64,000 nucleotides of DNA from G963664835 sp965220775 (lineage in GTDB: Bacteria; Chloroflexota; UBA6077; FW602-bin22; JBCLEL01). The stretch lies in contig OZ244845.1 of the NCBI GenBank assembly GCA_965220775.1, forward strand, positions 3,038,001 through 3,102,000, written 5' to 3'. Of the stretch, positions 8,643-17,653 are shown piece by piece. Both the position numbers and the translations under genes were made by a program. The notes beneath the pieces were generated by a model. It saw only the letters and a program-made list of their open reading frames with translations, made no database searches and was not told the origin of the DNA. The stretch's first letter is position 1; every line of letters begins with the position of its first letter.

Positions 8643-9932
8643 GACTGGGCACATAGGTAACAGAAAAACCGAGCACATGGGTAACAAAGTGGTACAAGAT
8701 CGGAACAACCGATCATTGGAGGCCAGATGTTGCCCTGGAAAGATACGAGTCGAGAGCAAGAGCAAATCCGTTTCATACTACGATGGAAAGGGGGAGAAGA
8801 CACTTTCACAGAGCTGTGTCGTCAATTCAGTATTAGTCGCAAGACAGGGTATAAGCGGGTGGAGCGCTTCAAGCTGTGGGGATTGGGGGGATTGGGAGAT
8901 CGAAGTCGAGCACCGCACACTCATCCCAACTCCACGCCACAGCCAGTGATAGAGAGGCTGATCAGGGCCAAAGGAGAGCACCCAACCTGGGGTCCTAAGA
9001 AGCTGGTTGCCTGGCTGGGTCGTGTGGAGCCTTGGATGAATTGGCCGGCGTCGAGCACGGCAGGACAGATACTGGACCGTGCCGGGCTGGTGGGTCGACG
9101 CAAGCGCCGTAGGCACACTGCGCCTTGGAGTGAGCCGTTCGCAGCAGCTGAGAGGCCGAACGACGTATGGTCGATCGATTTCAAGGGTTGGTTTCGGACG
9201 GAAGATGGGGTCAGGATAGACCCATTGACTATCCAGGACGGCTTTAGCCGTTGTTTGCTGGTATGCCAAGGGCTGAAGAGACCTAGAGGCTCTGAGGTGC
9301 GTGCAGTGTGTGAGCGCGCATTCAGGGAGTACGGACTGCCCAGGGTGATGCGCTCTGACAACGGTGTGCCCTTTGCCAGTGTGGCAGTCGGTGGGTTGAG
9401 TTCGCTGTCGGTGTGGTGGATCAAGCTGGGCATATTACCTGAGCGTATAGAGCCGGCACATCCTGAGCAGAACGGCCGGCTGGAGCGATTGCACCGCACT
9501 CTCAAGGCTGAGACGGCAACTCCACCCAGAAGTAGCATACGCACTCAGCAGAGAGCGTTCGACGAGTTCCGGCGGGTCTATAATGAGCACAGACCACACG
9601 AGGCTCTGGGACAACGCCCACCGGCACTGCTCTACGCACCGTCTCTGCGTTCTTATCCGGCGGAGGTGAGATCACCTGAGTACGAGGCTGATGTGACGAT
9701 ACGGAGGGTACGCGGCAATGGAGGGATCAAGTGGAGAGGCGAGACCATCTATCTGAGTGAAGCGCTGAGGGGTGAACCAGTAGGGCTGAGGCCCAGCGAT
9801 GATCGGCATTGGAGCATCCAGTTCGGTCCACTCATCATCGGGCTCTTGGACGATCACGCCAAACGAGTTGTGTATACCCCTACAAAAGTGTTACCTATGT
9901 GCTCGGTCTAAGTGTCACCCATGTGCCCAGTC
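8643..9932 (+). mobile_element. IS481-family insertion sequence
   Basis: About 1290 bp. The ends are imperfect inverted repeats of about 50 bp that each contain two copies of a motif close to GAGCACATGGGTAACA: left end GACTGGGCACATAGGTAACA, right end the complement of the same motif. The pentamer GTACA lies directly outside both ends (8638-8642 and 9933-9937) and is the likely target duplication. The element carries one transposase gene on the + strand and interrupts a GTAG/GGCAGAATCC mosaic repeat. Exact ends are inferred from where repeat identity stops. Confidence 0.85.
8727..9911 (+). CDS. IS481-family transposase
   Basis: A 394-aa DDE transposase. It has an N-terminal helix-turn-helix (about residues 25-60, with RQFSISRKTGYKRVERF) and an rve integrase core: D151 in WSIDFKGWF, D211 in MRSDNG and the glutamate in PEQNGRLERLHRTLK (E253). 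The core is uninterrupted, so the enzyme may be active. A GGAGG ribosome site lies 5 nt before the ATG. The C-terminal residues PTKVLPMCSV run into the right inverted repeat, as is common in this family. Confidence 0.95.
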   Translation: MLPWKDTSREQEQIRFILRWKGGEDTFTELCRQFSISRKTGYKRVERFKLWGLGGLGDRSRAPHTHPNSTPQPVIERLIRAKGEHPTWGPKKLVAWLGRVEPWMNWPASSTAGQILDRAGLVGRRKRRRHTAPWSEPFAAAERPNDVWSIDFKGWFRTEDGVRIDPLTIQDGFSRCLLVCQGLKRPRGSEVRAVCERAFREYGLPRVMRSDNGVPFASVAVGGLSSLSVWWIKLGILPERIEPAHPEQNGRLERLHRTLKAETATPPRSSIRTQQRAFDEFRRVYNEHRPHEALGQRPPALLYAPSLRSYPAEVRSPEYEADVTIRRVRGNGGIKWRGETIYLSEALRGEPVGLRPSDDRHWSIQFGPLIIGLLDDHAKRVVYTPTKVLPMCSV

Positions 9933-9987
9933 GTACAGAGTGGCAGAATCCGCCGTGCCAATTCGCTGAACCAACCCACGACTCCGG

Positions 9988-10041
9988 TTTTTCATACCTT
10001 GGTGTGCCAGCGCCAGCCGGCGTGAGCGGTTGGTAGGAAAA
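9988..10041. repeat. Palindromic repeat, TTTTCATACC family, right half of interrupted mosaic
   Basis: TTTTCATACCTTGGTGTGCC, a GCCAGCCGGC centre and GGTAGGAAAA. It follows GGCAGAATCCGCCGTGCCAA (9943 onward) that also precedes the palindrome at 44589 and 44865. It is the continuation of the repeat cut by the IS481 element. Confidence 0.7.
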
Positions 10042-10113
10042 TGATCTTACGTGGCCCCGAGAGTGCCCGCATACCACCGCTCCCGCACTCCTGTTTCCGG
10101 CCCCCCATTCGTC

Positions 10114-10290
10114 ATTCCGGCGGAGGCCGGAATCCAGAGGGGCGGGGAGGGCACTGTGGCGCCGGGGCTCGTTCTCAGCTTGGGGAGCGGCTCGCTCGCG
10201 CACTTTGCTCGCCCGGCGTCCCGACATTTTCATCCCGTTCAGGCTTTTCATCCATTGGTGTACCGGCGGCGACTCGCCTCAGCGATTCCC
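10114..10290. repeat. ATTCCGGC hairpin and decayed palindromic repeat
   Basis: ATTCCGGC-GGAG-GCCGGAAT (10114-10133) is a perfect stem followed by CCAGAGGGGCGGGG. A weak copy of the TTTTCATACC palindrome (TTTTCATCCATTGGTGTACCGG) follows from about 10247. No gene is seen between 9933 and 10361. Confidence 0.55.
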
Positions 10291-10361
10291 ACAAGTCGGT
10301 CCACGACTATCCTGACAAGCCAACGCCGCGCCCCCGCCGGCAAGACGACCACCCCCGGCCG

Positions 10362-11117
10362 TCAGCGGCCGAGGTAGCTCAAAGTCTCCCGTGCCTTCGC
10401 CAGAATCCACATCCAGTCCACGCCGGCCGTGACGAAGAGACAACCCTCGCCGATCCACCGCTTAGCGTCCGGGGCATTTCCCATCGAAATGCCGGGTATC
10501 TTTCCGGCCTTCCTGGTGGCCTCGATTATGCCGCGAACCGCCGCTGTGTGGGCTGTGTCTCCCTCTGGGGTGTTACGGTCCAGCCCCATGAACCGGCCAA
10601 GGTCGCCGGGTCCGATCCAGCAGCCGTCAATCCCATCCACCGCCATTATCTCTTCGGCGTTCTTCTCACCCTCGGCTGTCTCTATCTGGACCGCGAGAAA
10701 GATCTCCTCGTCGGCCCAGTCGTCGTAGTCTGGGCCAAGAAACCCCGTCCCGAACGGTCCAATTGACCGACCGCCTCGAGGCGGATATCTCGTCGCGTAT
10801 ACTGCCGCCTCCGCCTCTTCGGCGTTGTTCACCATCGGCACCACTATCCCCATCGCGCCCATGTCCAGCAGCCGGCCTATCAGCCCGTAGTCGTTGCGCC
10901 TAACTCTCGCCATCGGCACTGCCGACCCCAATCCGATGCCTCTGAATGCGAGCATCGCGGTCTCATCGGCCCAGCGCCCGTGCTGGGTGTCGACTAAAAT
11001 GAAATCAAACCCCAGCGGGGAGACTAGCTCACCTGAGAGCGGCGAGCCAAGTCCCGACTCGGCACCGATTGCGACCTTACCTTCCATCATGCGGCGTTTT
11101 GCCCTGTTGACCGTCAC
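10362..11117 (-). CDS. HpcH/HpaI family aldolase/citrate lyase
   Basis: A 251-aa class II (metal-dependent) aldolase of the HpcH/HpaI family, TIM-barrel fold, cleaving 2-keto-3-deoxy acids to pyruvate and an aldehyde. Diagnostic segments are FDFILVDTQHGRW (catalytic His), MARVRRNDYGLIGRLLDMGA, the RSIGPFG loop, AVQIETAEGEKNAEEI with the metal-binding Glu, and DGCWIGPGDLG with the metal-binding Asp. The exact acid substrate cannot be assigned; relatives act on 4-hydroxy-2-oxoheptanedioate or 2-keto-3-deoxy-L-rhamnonate. It is a single gene with no obvious partner, transcribed away from the membrane-protein gene at 11481. Confidence 0.9.
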   Translation of the reverse strand: MTVNRAKRRMMEGKVAIGAESGLGSPLSGELVSPLGFDFILVDTQHGRWADETAMLAFRGIGLGSAVPMARVRRNDYGLIGRLLDMGAMGIVVPMVNNAEEAEAAVYATRYPPRGGRSIGPFGTGFLGPDYDDWADEEIFLAVQIETAEGEKNAEEIMAVDGIDGCWIGPGDLGRFMGLDRNTPEGDTAHTAAVRGIIEATRKAGKIPGISMGNAPDAKRWIGEGCLFVTAGVDWMWILAKARETLSYLGR

Positions 11118-11244
11118 ACGCCTCTCCTCATGTTCAAACTCCTCGCGATTTCCACAAGTAGCTGCGAGGATATCACATGCCGATACGAATCGGTCGTCGC
11201 CGGCCTAAGGTGGAGTGAGCAACTCGTTCCTCAGACTCGATCTG

Positions 11245-11335
11245 AAGTCATCCACAGCCTATTCTTCCAGCATCTCCGTCAAGTCTCTCTGGGTCAAAGC
11301 ACTCGCCCGGCGAAGCTCATGCAATCACATCTCAA
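11245..11335 (-). pseudogene. Fragment of XRE antitoxin helix-turn-helix
   Basis: Reading the minus strand gives HELRRASALTQRDLTEMLEE followed by a stop. This closely matches HELRRARALTQHDLAEKL of the XRE protein at 50306-50647. No start and no remaining domain are visible, so it is a small remnant of the same antitoxin family. The remainder of the 11118-11480 gap shows nothing recognisable. Confidence 0.4.
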
Positions 11336-11480
11336 AGCGGGACAGTCGATCATTGCCGAGGCGGCCTCTTGGCCGCTACGACCCATCCCTCGGATTGACT
11401 AAACTGATACGGCTTCACGCCGCACAGTCGCTCAGCCCGGCAAAGAGACTACGCGAGGAAAAAGAGAGGTGGAGGTCATT

Positions 11481-11918
11481 ATGCGCAAGAGCACGTCGCG
11501 AAAGATTCTTGCGGTGGTCCTTGGCGTAATCGTCGGCAACGGTGTCTTCTTTCTTGTAGGTATAGTTGCCGACCGCATATACCCCACCCCATCGGAATTG
11601 TTGGACCCGCAAACCGCCGAAGCTACCGCGCTGCGAGTGGCTTCGGCCGAGGCGACAGGATTGTTGTTGGTACTTCTTGGCAGCGCTTTAGGAGCATTTT
11701 TCGCCGGCATAGCTGGCGCTGCCGCTGCAAAGGAACGAATAGTCACTGTCACCGGCGCCATCGGCGGACTACTCTCCCTTTGGGCCCTCTACTCCCTCTA
11801 TGTTTTCTACCCCGCGAGACTTTGGTTCCCTGCCGGCATGCTAGTCTCTTTCCTTCTTTTCTCCTATCTAGGAGGTCTTGTGGTAACGCGATCGAAAAAA
11901 AGGACCACTCACAAATGA
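11481..11918 (+). CDS. Small multi-pass membrane protein of unknown function
   Basis: A 145-aa protein with four hydrophobic helices (roughly residues 8-30, 55-80, 88-108 and 112-132) and a basic C-terminal tail (RSKKRTTHK). The ATG at 11481 has a GGAGGT ribosome site 5 nt upstream; an upstream in-frame GTG at 11469 overlaps that site and is not preferred. No family is recognised. A loop between the first two helices is rich in alanine and acidic residues. It lies between an aldolase and an ABC-F gene, both on the opposite strand, so no operon partner is suggested. Confidence 0.75.
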   Translation: MRKSTSRKILAVVLGVIVGNGVFFLVGIVADRIYPTPSELLDPQTAEATALRVASAEATGLLLVLLGSALGAFFAGIAGAAAAKERIVTVTGAIGGLLSLWALYSLYVFYPARLWFPAGMLVSFLLFSYLGGLVVTRSKKRTTHK

Positions 11919-12027
11919 AAGAGGATCAATGTACCCTTGGGGAGAGGACCAGATCCGGCCGTGAAATCGCCCTCAACTATGGCGAGATCGCCAGCTTTGC
12001 GGCTTAGCGTCCCGCGTCGGCACGGGT

Positions 12028-14010
12028 CTAGCCGTCCTCCAACTCTGTCAGTTTGCTGCCGATGATTTCTGCTTCCGACGACAACCTCTCCCACTCTTCC
12101 AAGAGCGATCCCGCCTCCTCTTTGAGCACACGGTATTGCTCTCCTGAGGCAGCGAGCTGAGCCGGCTCGTCAAGCTGGCCTGGGTTGGAGAACATGGCCT
12201 CCAACTCCGCTATCCGGGCCTCATAGTCAGCCAGGGAAACGTATATATTCTCTATCCGGACCGCGAGTCTGCGGGCCTCTCTGCTAAGCGACCGGCGCTG
12301 CGGCTGCTCGCGGTAGATTGACTTGCCGTTGCGGCTCGTAGCCGGGTCTTGTTTCAAGACATCGACGGGCCTGCCGTTGGCCCTTGAATTGGCGCCTCTC
12401 TTATTGGTCTCAGTTTGCTTTTGGTAGAGATAACTGTCGTAGCTCCCAGGGAAAACCGTGGGTCGACCGCCGTCTATCTCTACAATCTTGTTCGCAATCT
12501 GGCTAATTAAAGTCCGATCGTGGGTTATGAAACAGATATTTCCGTGATAGTCCCCGAGGGCGTCTGAGAGGATCTCCCGGGAAGCTATATCAAGGTGGTT
12601 GGTCGGTTCATCCATGAGGAGCAGGTTGCTAGGCTGGATTAGCAGTTTGGCCAAGGCCACCCGGGCCTTTTCACCGCCGGACAGCACGGCAATAGGCTTA
12701 CGTACATCGTCGCCGCTGAACAGGAAGCCGCCGAGAGTAGTGCGCAGGTTCTGCTCCGATTCCGTTGGCGCCAACTGTTGCAACTCCTCGATGATTGTAT
12801 TGTTCGGGTTGAGGAGTTCAAGCACGTGCTGGGCGTAATAGTTTGTGATCACGTTGTGACCGGTCTTTCTTTCGCCCTTATCAATCGGAATGACGCCTGC
12901 GAGTATCTTCAGCAGCGTGGACTTGCCGGCGCCGTTCGGCCCCACTAGCGCAACACGGTCTCCGCGCGAGAGTGTGAGATTCATTCCGCGGTAGACCACG
13001 TTATCTCCGTAGGACTTGCTTACGTTGGTCAGCGTTATGACCTCGGAACCAATGCGCCGGGGTTTCGGGAACGAGTAGTGAACCTTCCTGGTGGCCCTTG
13101 GCAACTTGATGATTTCCATCTTCTCGAGTTGCTTCAAACGGCTTTGCACCTGGCTGGCCTTTCTAGCCTTGGAGCGAAAACGATCTATGAATTTCATTTG
13201 CCTCTGAACCTCGCGCTCCTGCCTGGCGGAGGCCGCCCGCTTGACCTGAAGAGCGCGCTCGCGTGCAAACAGGTAATCGTCATAGTTGCCCCTGTGAAGC
13301 ACCACCTCGTCCGGTTCAATCGCAAGTACCCTGGTTGCGGTCTGGTTCAGAAAAGTGCGGTCGTGAGATGTGACGAGTACACCGCCCTGAAAGGAGGCCA
13401 GGTACTTCTCAAACCACAGGTTTGCATCTAGGTCAAGGTGGTTAGTTGGCTCGTCAAGGAGCAACAGGTTGGGCTTCCTGAACAGAATCCTGGCAAGGCT
13501 TGCCCGCATGATCCAGCCACCGCTGAACTCGCCTATGGGCCGGAGAAAGTCCCTCTGCTGGAAACCGAGGCCTGTGAGGATTGCCTTGGCCTCGTGCTCA
13601 CGGTCCGCTCCGCCAGCGGCCTCCAACGCCATGTCAAGCTTGCTGAATCGGTCCAGCAGATGACCCTGTTGCACAGGGTCGGATTCCGCTGACAGGGCCT
13701 CCTGTGCGGCGATAATCTCGTCCACCAGAGTATTCACTTCGGAGGCGGCGTCCAATATCTCCTGGAGCAGAGACTTGCCGGCAAAAAGACCGGGCTCCTG
13801 CCTAAGATAGCCTATAGTTACGTTGCGCTGTTTGGATACCTTCCCCGTGTCGGGGGCGATATCGCCTGCCAGAACGTCCATGAGCGTGGTCTTCCCGGAG
13901 CCGTTTGCGCCTACCAGCGCAATACGGTCCGCAGTGGCTAAGCTCAATGTGAGCCCACTGAACAGGGTCCTGGTTGAGTAGGCTTTGCTGATGTCGGATG
14001 CAAATATCAT
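12028..14010 (-). CDS. ABC-F family ATP-binding protein
   Basis: A 660-aa soluble protein with two ABC ATPase domains and no membrane part. The first domain has Walker A GANGSGKTT (about residue 34) and signature FSGGW, and the second has GPNGAGKST (about 354), signature LSGGE and LLLMDEPTNHLDI. Between them is the charged interdomain linker (about 240-310, with RQEREVQRQMKFIDRFRSKA) that in ABC-F proteins reaches into the ribosome. Residues 575-660 form a predicted C-terminal coiled coil, as in Uup and YdiF-type members. The likely role is ribosome-associated translation regulation or antibiotic protection. Single gene, no operon partner. Confidence 0.93.
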   Translation of the reverse strand: MIFASDISKAYSTRTLFSGLTLSLATADRIALVGANGSGKTTLMDVLAGDIAPDTGKVSKQRNVTIGYLRQEPGLFAGKSLLQEILDAASEVNTLVDEIIAAQEALSAESDPVQQGHLLDRFSKLDMALEAAGGADREHEAKAILTGLGFQQRDFLRPIGEFSGGWIMRASLARILFRKPNLLLLDEPTNHLDLDANLWFEKYLASFQGGVLVTSHDRTFLNQTATRVLAIEPDEVVLHRGNYDDYLFARERALQVKRAASARQEREVQRQMKFIDRFRSKARKASQVQSRLKQLEKMEIIKLPRATRKVHYSFPKPRRIGSEVITLTNVSKSYGDNVVYRGMNLTLSRGDRVALVGPNGAGKSTLLKILAGVIPIDKGERKTGHNVITNYYAQHVLELLNPNNTIIEELQQLAPTESEQNLRTTLGGFLFSGDDVRKPIAVLSGGEKARVALAKLLIQPSNLLLMDEPTNHLDIASREILSDALGDYHGNICFITHDRTLISQIANKIVEIDGGRPTVFPGSYDSYLYQKQTETNKRGANSRANGRPVDVLKQDPATSRNGKSIYREQPQRRSLSREARRLAVRIENIYVSLADYEARIAELEAMFSNPGQLDEPAQLAASGEQYRVLKEEAGSLLEEWERLSSEAEIIGSKLTELEDG

Positions 14011-14076
14011 ATCGTTCTGCCGGAACTATCATCCTATCCGCAGGATGAGAGTGCAAGTTACAGGTGCGGGTGTATG

Positions 14077-14431
14077 TGTTCAGATTTAGGGGTACCTGCT
14101 CCGTATGGGCGCAATATCGCACCAGTGAGCGTCTACCACAGGCGGGGACGTCTGATCGGGGAGAGCCAGAAAAGGGTTGCAAGGGCTGCGCCCTTGCCGG
14201 GGGATGTGGGGGTGTCCCCCACAACAAAGACTCCCCTTCTCCTGGCCAGGCGAAGGGGGCCAGGTCGAAGACTACGCAAGGCGAGGGGATGAGGTCGAGC
14301 AGCTCGTGGATTTGGCATCGATAGGTTGGAAATCACGCCTTGACCGCCGACCGAGGTCCCGAATGGCGACTCGGCCTTTCCAGTTCACGGGCATGGAATG
14401 GAGCAGAGACGTACACGCAAATCTGAACTGT
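14077..14431. repeat. MITE-like element family A, copy 1 (uninterrupted)
   Basis: About 355 bp without a protein gene. The ends are short inverted repeats (TGTTCAGATTTA at left, AAATCTGAACTG at right). Inside are strong hairpins: GCAAGGGCTGCGCCCTTGC, GGGGGATGTGGGGGTGTCCCCC and a CTGGCCAGG region, then the module TCGAAGACTACGCAAGGCGA also found in the REP mosaics. Two further copies lie at 57951-58435 and 62408-62908, each with an extra insertion. This copy gives the uninterrupted reference. Confidence 0.8.
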
Positions 14432-14564
14432 TACGTGCGGGTTTGTTTAGTTGGTCAGGCTTGGCAGGCCTACACCTACCGTATTGCAGGCTCTAGAACT
14501 ACCCCTTCAGAGGGCAGGTCACCAGTTTGATGGGGCCACTTTGAAGTTGGACTAGGAGAGAGAA

Positions 14565-15584
14565 GTGAATACAAACGCGGTTGCCGCCCTGCCGAAGGCA
14601 GACATACATCTACATGCCGAAACGGGAGCACGAGGCGACAGACTCATGTCACTGCGCGAGGACAGGAACCCCTACGACTGGAGAGCTTGGGTCCGACGCC
14701 TCATGGAGATGCCTGCAGGGATTAGGAGACTTGAGGCGATCAAAGGTGACCTCGAAGTAAGGGATCTCGACCGCCTCGCCAGAGAGAACTTCGTCGAGTG
14801 GCTCACCGATGCCATGCGAGAGGCTGCGCAGGATGATGCCGTCCTCGTCGAGGTCCGGTTCGGCGAGGGATGGGTGATGTGGCCTGACCTTATGCCAGGG
14901 TTCCGAGAAGCCGAACGACTGACGCGGACCGCGTATCCAAGCTTTTGCGCCGAGGCCATCATCTCAAGTGTATCGCCAGGACGACCAGACGGAAATGAAG
15001 TGTTCAACGCCTGCCTTGAGGCTCGAAATGCTGGTCTGGCTGGGATCGACTTCTTCCCGATACCGTATGAGAGGGAAGCGGAACAAGCCCAGTGGGAAGA
15101 GGTCTATTCATTGGCCGAGCGGGCGGCCGGCGTTGGGTTGGGCATTACCGCCCACGCCGGCGAGTTCTCGCCAGCCAACATCCGCAGTGCACTAGGTGTT
15201 CCAGGGATAGCCCGCATAGGGCACGCCGTTCACGCCGCCTTTAACACCGCGCTATTGGACGAGTTGGGTGAGGCAGGGGTTACGGTGGAGTGCTGTCTGA
15301 CTTCCAACGTCGTCCTTGGCGCAGTGCCCTCACTCGAAGATCATCCGATAAGGACTCTCGTCGACGCCGGCATACCCGTCACACTCAGCTCGGACGACCC
15401 AGTAGGCCTCAATACCACCATTGGAACTGAGTACGAGTTGGCGGCTTGTCTCGGGTTCAGTGCGTCCGACTTGCTGGGGTTCACCCGTAACGGCATCGCA
15501 GCTTCGTTCACGTCGGACGAGAGGAGGAGGGCCCTGCTATCGCAGATTTCGCAACTGGTGGAGGCCGGCGACGCCGTAGAGTAG
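14565..15584 (+). CDS. Adenosine deaminase-like metallohydrolase
   Basis: A 339-aa amidohydrolase of the adenosine/AMP deaminase family. Metal and catalytic motifs are in order: KADIHLHAE (HxH, about residues 11-19), ITAHAGE (His and catalytic Glu, about 208), RIGHAV (His) and SSDDP (Asp pair, about 285). Bacterial relatives deaminate adenosine, adenine or modified purines, and the substrate cannot be assigned from motifs. The N-terminal region is slightly divergent from canonical Add (a longer polar loop RGDRLMSLREDRNPYDW). The start is GTG with an AGGAGAGAGA ribosome site. The gene stands alone, following a MITE-like element. Confidence 0.87.
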   Translation: MNTNAVAALPKADIHLHAETGARGDRLMSLREDRNPYDWRAWVRRLMEMPAGIRRLEAIKGDLEVRDLDRLARENFVEWLTDAMREAAQDDAVLVEVRFGEGWVMWPDLMPGFREAERLTRTAYPSFCAEAIISSVSPGRPDGNEVFNACLEARNAGLAGIDFFPIPYEREAEQAQWEEVYSLAERAAGVGLGITAHAGEFSPANIRSALGVPGIARIGHAVHAAFNTALLDELGEAGVTVECCLTSNVVLGAVPSLEDHPIRTLVDAGIPVTLSSDDPVGLNTTIGTEYELAACLGFSASDLLGFTRNGIAASFTSDERRRALLSQISQLVEAGDAVE

Positions 15585-15649
15585 CGTCGGTTGCCTGGCA
15601 CACTCCATCACACCCGATCACAGCGGACTTCGCAGTACCTGGGAACTGA

Positions 15650-15704
15650 CTACAGGTCCAGAACGAACCGCAATATGAAGGTTCTCGATTTTGTCCAGTT
15701 GGGT
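15650..15704. repeat. tRNA-Val 3'-flank-derived repeat, copy 2
   Basis: CTACAGGTCCAGAACGAACC, then AAGGTTCTCGATTTTGTCCA. It adjoins the tRNA-Val pseudogene at 15705 in the same relation as the related sequence at about 31160-31199 adjoins the intact tRNA-Val. The GAACC/GGTTC arms could form a hairpin. Confidence 0.55.
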
Positions 15705-15777
15705 GGGCCCGGCAGGACTCGAACCGGCGACCTCACGGACGTGAAGCGCGCGCTCTAGCCGGCCGAGCTACACGCCC
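15705..15777 (-). pseudogene. tRNA-Val(CAC) pseudogene
   Basis: A 73-nt minus-strand sequence aligning end to end with the intact tRNA-Val at 31200-31272, including anticodon CAC. Single mismatches break the acceptor stem (position 5:68), the anticodon stem (31:39) and the T stem (51:63). The upstream flank is also similar to that of the intact gene (shared ACGCCC then CCGCA and CCCCAATCGT), so this is a diverged segmental copy of the whole locus rather than only an attachment-site half. Confidence 0.7.
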
Positions 15778-16017
15778 TCGGACGAGCCGCAACCCCAATC
15801 GTCGGACGTCCCTAGTCGGCGACCTTCGTTAGGATCGCCGATGACATTCTGTCCATCCCGCCGATCTTACTGTACGGGGGTATGACGCCCGGAACGACTC
15901 CGTCATTCTCACGCCCTGTGAGAGGGCCTTTGTGCGAGCCTGAGACCGGACCGTCGCCGCCCCCGGAGCGTGCCGTTGCCCCTTGTTTCAAAGTATCCTG
16001 TAGCCTACAATAGGGTC

Positions 16018-16170
16018 ATGGTCGAGATTCGCCAGACCGAGGTCTACGCCCGTTGGTTTAGGCGGCTTCGGGACATAACAGGGGCGCTGGAGCTGGCCAG
16101 GGGACTAGTAGGAGGCAGCAGCGATGGAAAAGACGCAGACCAGACCGTGGGACCCGGCGGAGCACCTTGA
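16018..16170 (+). pseudogene. RelE/HigB-type toxin remnant with internal deletion
   Basis: The frame begins MVEIRQTEVYARWFRRLRD, the typical N-terminus of the addiction-module killer protein family (TIGR02683), and then passes straight to DITGALELARGL, which resembles that family's C-terminus. The central part of about 70 residues, holding the ribonuclease core, is missing while the frame is kept. The repeated RD at the joint suggests deletion between short homologies. The antitoxin gene at 16124 overlaps its end. The product would lack the active site. Confidence 0.6.
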
Positions 16171-16441
16171 GACCGAAGACGACATGGTCGCCTACCTGAA
16201 CGTCGCTCTGGAAGAGGGTGACCTGAGCCTGATTATGGCGACGCTGGGAGACATCGCCCGCGCCCGGAGAATGGCGACAGTCGCGGAGGAGGCGGGACTG
16301 GGCAGGGAGAGCCTCTACAAGTCCCTGTCTGCCAACGGCAACCCGGAGTTCGCCACCGTGCTCAAGGTAGTGCGCGCCCTGGGACTCCAGCTTCGAGCCG
16401 CCGCACCGGGAGCGACCGGCCAAACGAACGACCCATCCTGA
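16124..16441 (+). CDS. XRE-family addiction-module antidote protein
   Basis: A 105-aa DNA-binding antitoxin of the TIGR02684 type. It begins RPWDPAEHLETEDDMVAYLN, as is typical. A helix-turn-helix of about residues 50-85 follows (VAEEAGLGRESLYKSLSANGNPEFATVLKVVRALG contains it), and then a short disordered tail. AGGAGG lies about 8 nt before the ATG. It follows the deleted toxin remnant at 16018, so it is an orphan antitoxin that may still autorepress its own promoter or protect against related toxins elsewhere. Confidence 0.82.
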   Translation: MEKTQTRPWDPAEHLETEDDMVAYLNVALEEGDLSLIMATLGDIARARRMATVAEEAGLGRESLYKSLSANGNPEFATVLKVVRALGLQLRAAAPGATGQTNDPS

Positions 16442-16909
16442 GAGTGCTGCGCCATCGGACGACACGACCGTGGGACAAGCGATTGCAGAATAGGGCAGCA
16501 TGAATTACTCCCTAAAGCCACTCACACTAGCGGCCCTCTAAGCCAGGGTATCCAGCGTCCGGCAGGACATTGGACCTGTCCGTCGCCGTACAGCTCAGCC
16601 CGCTCCGGGACTGCTCCGAGACGAACAGCTCGGTTCCGACTACGGTCAAGATTGATGGGTCGCCTTCGACCCGGCCCTTACCTCCAACTAAATGTCAGAG
16701 AGGACGAGCACCATCCTTCACGACTCTTTGGATTCCCGGAGAAAGAGCGGTACGGCAACGTGGTGAAACCAGCGTCATGTTGGAATATAGGCTGCTAGTA
16801 TTCTCTCCTAGTCGTGAGCCGGCAGTGCGCCACTAAGTCCATCCAAATCATAGAGTTGTACTGGCTGTCCGACCGCATGAGTTAATCGGAGTCCCATGGA
16901 GGATTACCC
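16442..16909. other. Intergenic region, nothing recognised
   Basis: 468 bp between the antidote gene and the DinB gene. Short frames here have no coding character, and no tRNA, strong palindrome or member of the repeat families was found. Confidence 0.5.
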
Positions 16910-17416
16910 ATGCCGCAGAGACTTACGCTGTTCCTCTACGAGTCCTGGAGCACGCTCGACGAAGCGGTAGAAGGCCTCACACCTGAAGAGGCGACCACTC
17001 GCCACGACGGCGGCAGCAGCATAGCTTGGACAATCGGCCACGTCACCACCATGGTGGACTCGTGGATCAACGTCAATTTCCAGGGCCTGCCTCCCCATCC
17101 CATTATCAGTGGACGCCAGTTCCATGTCAGCGGAACGGGTGAGTGGGGCGACTGGATAGGCATCGTCGCGGCCGCCGACGAGGTCCGACATAAGGCACGT
17201 CTGTATCTGGACTCGGAACCGCCTATCGACAGGGTCATCTCTTATCACGGCTCGATACAGTTCCTCCGGGAGACCGGCCTGCGATTGAGCTACGCCTTGA
17301 TGCGCATCGCAGCCCACCATTTCATCCACGCTGGCGAGGTAGTCACGATCCGGTCGCGCCTGGGACACGATACGGACAGACTTGGCCACCCCGACTGGGG
17401 CCGCCCCCTAGCCTGA
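16910..17416 (+). CDS. DinB-superfamily protein
   Basis: A 168-aa protein with the DinB/YfiT four-helix-bundle pattern. Three histidines in positions fitting the usual metal triad are visible: H44 in WTIGHVTTMVDSW, and two in the C-terminal segment MRIAAHHFIHAGEV. Family members are putative metal-dependent enzymes, some acting as thiol transferases, and the specific function is unknown. A GGAGG ribosome site lies 8 nt before the ATG. It is not closely similar to the two duplicated DinB genes at 50748 and 51691. Confidence 0.8.
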   Translation: MPQRLTLFLYESWSTLDEAVEGLTPEEATTRHDGGSSIAWTIGHVTTMVDSWINVNFQGLPPHPIISGRQFHVSGTGEWGDWIGIVAAADEVRHKARLYLDSEPPIDRVISYHGSIQFLRETGLRLSYALMRIAAHHFIHAGEVVTIRSRLGHDTDRLGHPDWGRPLA

Positions 17417-17485
17417 ACATTCCCGGCGGTCGTTTCCTCACCGCTCGCGGTGTGGTTTAGCTCGACTGTGTAAGATAGGGTCTTG

Positions 17486-17548
17486 CTACAGGTCCAGAAC
17501 GAACCTCAACGTGAAGGTTCTCGATTTTGTCAAGTCTGGTAGAGCCAG
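17486..17548. repeat. tRNA-Val 3'-flank-derived repeat, copy 3
   Basis: CTACAGGTCCAGAACGAACC, then GTGAAGGTTCTCGATTTTGT, ending in TCTGGTAGAGCC. It matches 15650-15704 almost completely, but the tRNA-like part is absent after the first few bases. Confidence 0.5.
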
Positions 17549-17653
17549 AGTGGCAGCACTAATGGCTTTCGGAATTCCTTGGTCTAAAGACCTTGCATAG
17601 GGGGGTCACTCGAGTGAGGAACCTCAGTAGGGGCCCAAGGAGTGACGCAGAGC

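Noticed and set aside
15705..15777. A second functional tRNA-Val(CAC)
   Set aside because: The cloverleaf can be drawn, but the acceptor, anticodon and T stems each carry a mismatch that the intact copy at 31200 lacks. It is treated as a pseudogene.
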